NCBI GenBank assembly: GCA_024226535.1 | Contig: JAAELP010000509.1 | Location: 1 to 40,065 of the forward strand | DNA length: 40,065 nucleotides | Source of the DNA: Planctomycetota bacterium | Lineage (GTDB): Bacteria > Planctomycetota > Phycisphaerae > Phycisphaerales > SM1A02 | Direction of reading: 5' to 3' | Shown here: positions 39,148-40,065 of the stretch, piece after piece | Layout of the letters: each line of letters begins with the position of its first letter | Position numbering within the stretch: the first letter of the stretch is position 1 | Made by a program: the position numbers and the translations under genes | Notes under the pieces: generated by a model | Told to the model about the DNA's origin: nothing | What the model saw: only the letters and a program-made list of their open reading frames with translations | The model's database searches: none

Positions 39148-39253
39148 TCGCAAGTGTCCTCGGACTCCCAGCGCCAATCGAGCCGACGACCCATCTGTGA
39201 CGGGGGTTTGGGCGTCGGGGGATCGGTCGTAGGGAGTCGGAGGACACTTGCGA
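39148..39253. repeat. Element with 22-bp terminal inverted repeats
   Basis: The left arm (39148-39169, beginning TCGCAAGTGTCCTC) and the right arm (39232-39253, ending GAGGACACTTGCGA) pair at 21 of 22 positions. Between them, CGACGACCCA and TGGGCGTCG give a second imperfect stem. It could be a miniature inverted-repeat element or a structured RNA; it has no coding capacity. Confidence 0.75.
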
Positions 39254-39591
39254 TGGGACGATGGCACGGATTGGAGGGATGAAGCGCTCATCCGTGACTC
39301 GGCTCGCGCAAGTGGTTGCGCCTTGTCTCAACGGCATTCGCCCGTAACGCCGGCGAGCAGGCAGCCCGGAGGCCCCCCGGGGCTCCGGGCTCGAGCGCAA
39401 TCCCTCGCGGCCCGCCCGCCGGCTCGGTCCCCCACGCGAGCCCTTGGCGGTCGTCGGCCGTGTGGCCGGCGCCCGCCGCTTCCAAGCCAGTTGCCGGACC
39501 CCCCGGTCGGTAACGCGATTTCCGGGGTTTCTTCCCTTTCGACATCGAGAACGGGCCGCGAGAGGGCGGAGCTATACTCGATCGGCTCCCG

Positions 39592-40065
39592 ATGTTCGGT
39601 ACCGCTGAACTCACCGACGACGTCGTGCGGTCCGCCGCCGACGGGTCACCGCCGGCGCTCGCACGCGTGGCGGACGCGCTGTCGCCACAAGTACGGCTCA
39701 TGGTGGCCGCGCGGCTCCTGCCCACGCCGGCCCAGTTCCACGCGGCGGAAGACATCTGCCAGCAGGTGATGACCGCGCTGGCACGCGGCCTCGATCGCCT
39801 GGAGCACCGCACCGTGGGTGGTCTCAAGGCGTACGTCTCGGGCATGGTGCGTCACCAGGTCGCCGAAGCGCTGAGACGCTGGCAACGGGAGGGCGGCAAG
39901 GGCCGGCGTGTTCGTTCGCTCGAGTCGAACGTCGGCACCGCGCTGCACTCCAGCCCGCTCTGGCAGCACCTGTCGGGAAGCGTGATCTCGCCGAGAAGCG
40001 AGGTGGACCGCGCCGAGCAGACGGAACGGCTCCTGCTCGAGCTTGGCCGGCTCAAGGACTCCTAC
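39592..40065 (+). CDS. ECF-like RNA polymerase sigma factor, 3' end outside window
   Basis: From the ATG at 39592 the frame stays open to the window end (158 residues visible). Helices matching sigma-70 region 2 are seen: VRLMVAARLL, then FHAAEDICQQVMTALARGL (the position of the usual DAEDLVQEVF-type motif), RTVGGLKAYVSGMVRHQVAEALRRWQREGGKG. A linker with a Ser/Leu-rich stretch follows, and the beginning of region 4 (QTERLLLELGRLKDSY) is cut off. Such sigma factors are numerous in Planctomycetota. TATACT lies 14 bases upstream of the start, so the leader would be very short. No anti-sigma gene is visible. Confidence 0.75.
   Translation, partial: MFGTAELTDDVVRSAADGSPPALARVADALSPQVRLMVAARLLPTPAQFHAAEDICQQVMTALARGLDRLEHRTVGGLKAYVSGMVRHQVAEALRRWQREGGKGRRVRSLESNVGTALHSSPLWQHLSGSVISPRSEVDRAEQTERLLLELGRLKDSY

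Larger units (their letters stand above)
38953..39591. other. 639-base intergenic region rich in inverted repeats
   Basis: No convincing protein gene is found on either strand; the open frames are Arg/Pro/Ser-rich and lack ribosome sites. It holds the dyad next to the second Rrf2 gene (39006-39039), a 106-base inverted-repeat element (39148-39253), and a compact GC hairpin with arms AGCCCGGA/TCCGGGCT and an inner GCCCC/GGGGC stem (39363-39391). A TATACT sequence at 39573-39578 could be the -10 element of the sigma-factor gene. No rRNA, tRNA, RNase P or tmRNA signature was seen. Confidence 0.6.

Noticed and set aside
38953..39591. RNase P RNA, tmRNA or another housekeeping RNA in the long intergenic region
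   Set aside because: None of the conserved core sequences of these RNAs could be found; only local hairpins are visible.
39248..39769. Possible 173-residue plus-strand gene in the last intergenic region
   Set aside because: It is rich in Arg/Ser/Pro, lacks a ribosome site and overlaps the sigma-factor gene in another frame.

Overview
This is a high-GC bacterial window of tightly packed genes. No ribosomal or species-marker gene is present. The gene set points to the Planctomycetota, probably a Phycisphaerae-like lineage: futalosine-pathway MqnC, a PheT without its tRNA-binding domain, H-x-DG-type pseudopilin-like proteins, exported fibro-slime proteins, a very large coiled-coil protein and a Sec-type (clade II) nitrous-oxide reductase operon. 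The placement is inference.

Layout. 1-3605: the 3' part of a CHAT-STAND-TPR protein (start lies outside the window), translationally coupled to an unrecognised 346-residue partner; this is a plausible conflict or defence pair. 3664-7059 (with the pheT operon reaching 9097): mqnC, a divergent membrane protein, then a minus-strand operon of pheT, an FTCD-like cyclodeaminase and a small zinc-ribbon protein. 9171-11267: a cloverleaf-like palindromic repeat, two small tandem lipoproteins, a pseudopilin-like protein and a tRNA with anticodon CAT. 11282-17527: a minus-strand array of three exported fibro-slime paralogues (one frameshifted) plus a tiny secreted relative. 17841-25469: a single 2,542-residue coiled-coil protein with several tiers of internal repeats and a small C-terminal fold, followed by an HTH-receiver protein with a degenerate receiver.

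26350-35180 is the respiratory block: a cytochrome c'-like lipoprotein, an Rrf2 regulator with three cysteines, and divergent from it nosZ-nosB-nosD-nosF-nosY-nosL with overlapping starts and stops. It ends with an orphan cytochrome oxidase subunit III gene that carries a complete cytochrome c domain inserted between its third and fourth membrane helices. A second Rrf2 regulator with the same cysteine motif lies at 38452-38952, with a clear dyad upstream. The remainder holds a PrcB-like exported protein, a DUF2784 membrane protein, an exported HExxH metallopeptidase, and the start of an ECF-like sigma factor at the window edge.

The most unusual items are the CHAT-STAND pair, the giant repeat-built coiled-coil protein, the fibro-slime domains split by large insertions, and the CoxIII-cytochrome c fusion beside the nos operon. 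At least four different palindromic repeat types sit in the intergenic gaps.
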